Positions 1 through 64,000 of a stretch of 64,000 nucleotides of DNA are shown here, one piece after another. This stretch comes from Sycon ciliatum. Taxonomy: Eukaryota > Porifera > Calcarea > Leucosolenida > Sycettidae. How positions within the stretch are numbered: position 1 is the stretch's first letter; each line of letters opens with the position of its first letter. Below the pieces are notes generated by a model that worked only from the letters and a program-made list of their open reading frames with translations, searched no databases and was not told where the DNA came from. The translations under genes were made by a program, and so were the position numbers. The stretch lies in contig NC_088643.1 in NCBI RefSeq assembly GCF_964019385.1, positions 79,736,999-79,800,998 of the forward strand. Direction: 5' to 3'.

Positions 1-64000
<64,000 letters not shown>

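Overview
This window is animal genomic DNA. It carries the internal part of one very large, intron-rich gene on the minus strand, so the 5' end of the gene lies toward base 64000. I recognise it as an ADGRV1 (VLGR1/GPR98, the very large adhesion GPCR) relative. It encodes a long series of Calx-beta repeats, interrupted by one laminin-G/pentraxin-like domain (about 46.3-49.8 kb) and one block of EPTP/EAR repeats (about 25.9-29.1 kb), in the same order and spacing as known ADGRV1 proteins. I could chain 89 exons in one continuous reading frame with GT-AG introns, about 16.2 kb of coding sequence (roughly 5,400 codons by hand count). The signal peptide and first residues (beyond 64000) and the GAIN/GPS, seven-helix and tail region (beyond base 1) are outside the window. 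Introns are mostly 150-900 bp. No second host gene is seen. The host looks like an invertebrate metazoan; I cannot name the phylum from sequence alone.

Layout, right to left in transcription order: 64.0-50 kb N-terminal Calx-beta repeats; 49.8-46.3 kb LamG-like domain inside a Calx-beta repeat; 46-29.5 kb more Calx-beta repeats, one of which (38.5-38.8 kb) carries a six-cysteine PAN/Apple-like insert; 29.1-25.9 kb EPTP/EAR repeats, again placed inside a Calx-beta repeat; 23.2-0.1 kb further Calx-beta repeats.

The introns hold the mobile and repetitive DNA: an intact LTR retrotransposon with indistinguishable 488-bp LTRs and a tRNA-Phe primer site (16.69-22.06 kb), nested in an older inverted-repeat element; a perfect 73-bp palindrome beside it; a Penelope-like GIY-YIG fragment between inverted repeats (9.8-10.6 kb); two hAT-like elements, each sitting in a microsatellite; 5'-truncated LINE ends whose (TAG)n tails run into (TG)n; other TIR and foldback elements; two tRNA-headed SINE-like copies; and very long microsatellites, including an uninterrupted (CA)n of about 1.17 kb.

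The most interesting protein-level observation is that three unrelated domains (LamG, PAN-like, EPTP) are each inserted into the middle of a Calx-beta repeat, between its N-terminal half (strand signature TVxRxxGxxGxVxVxW) and its C-terminal half (G-V-x-F...D-x-x-P-E).
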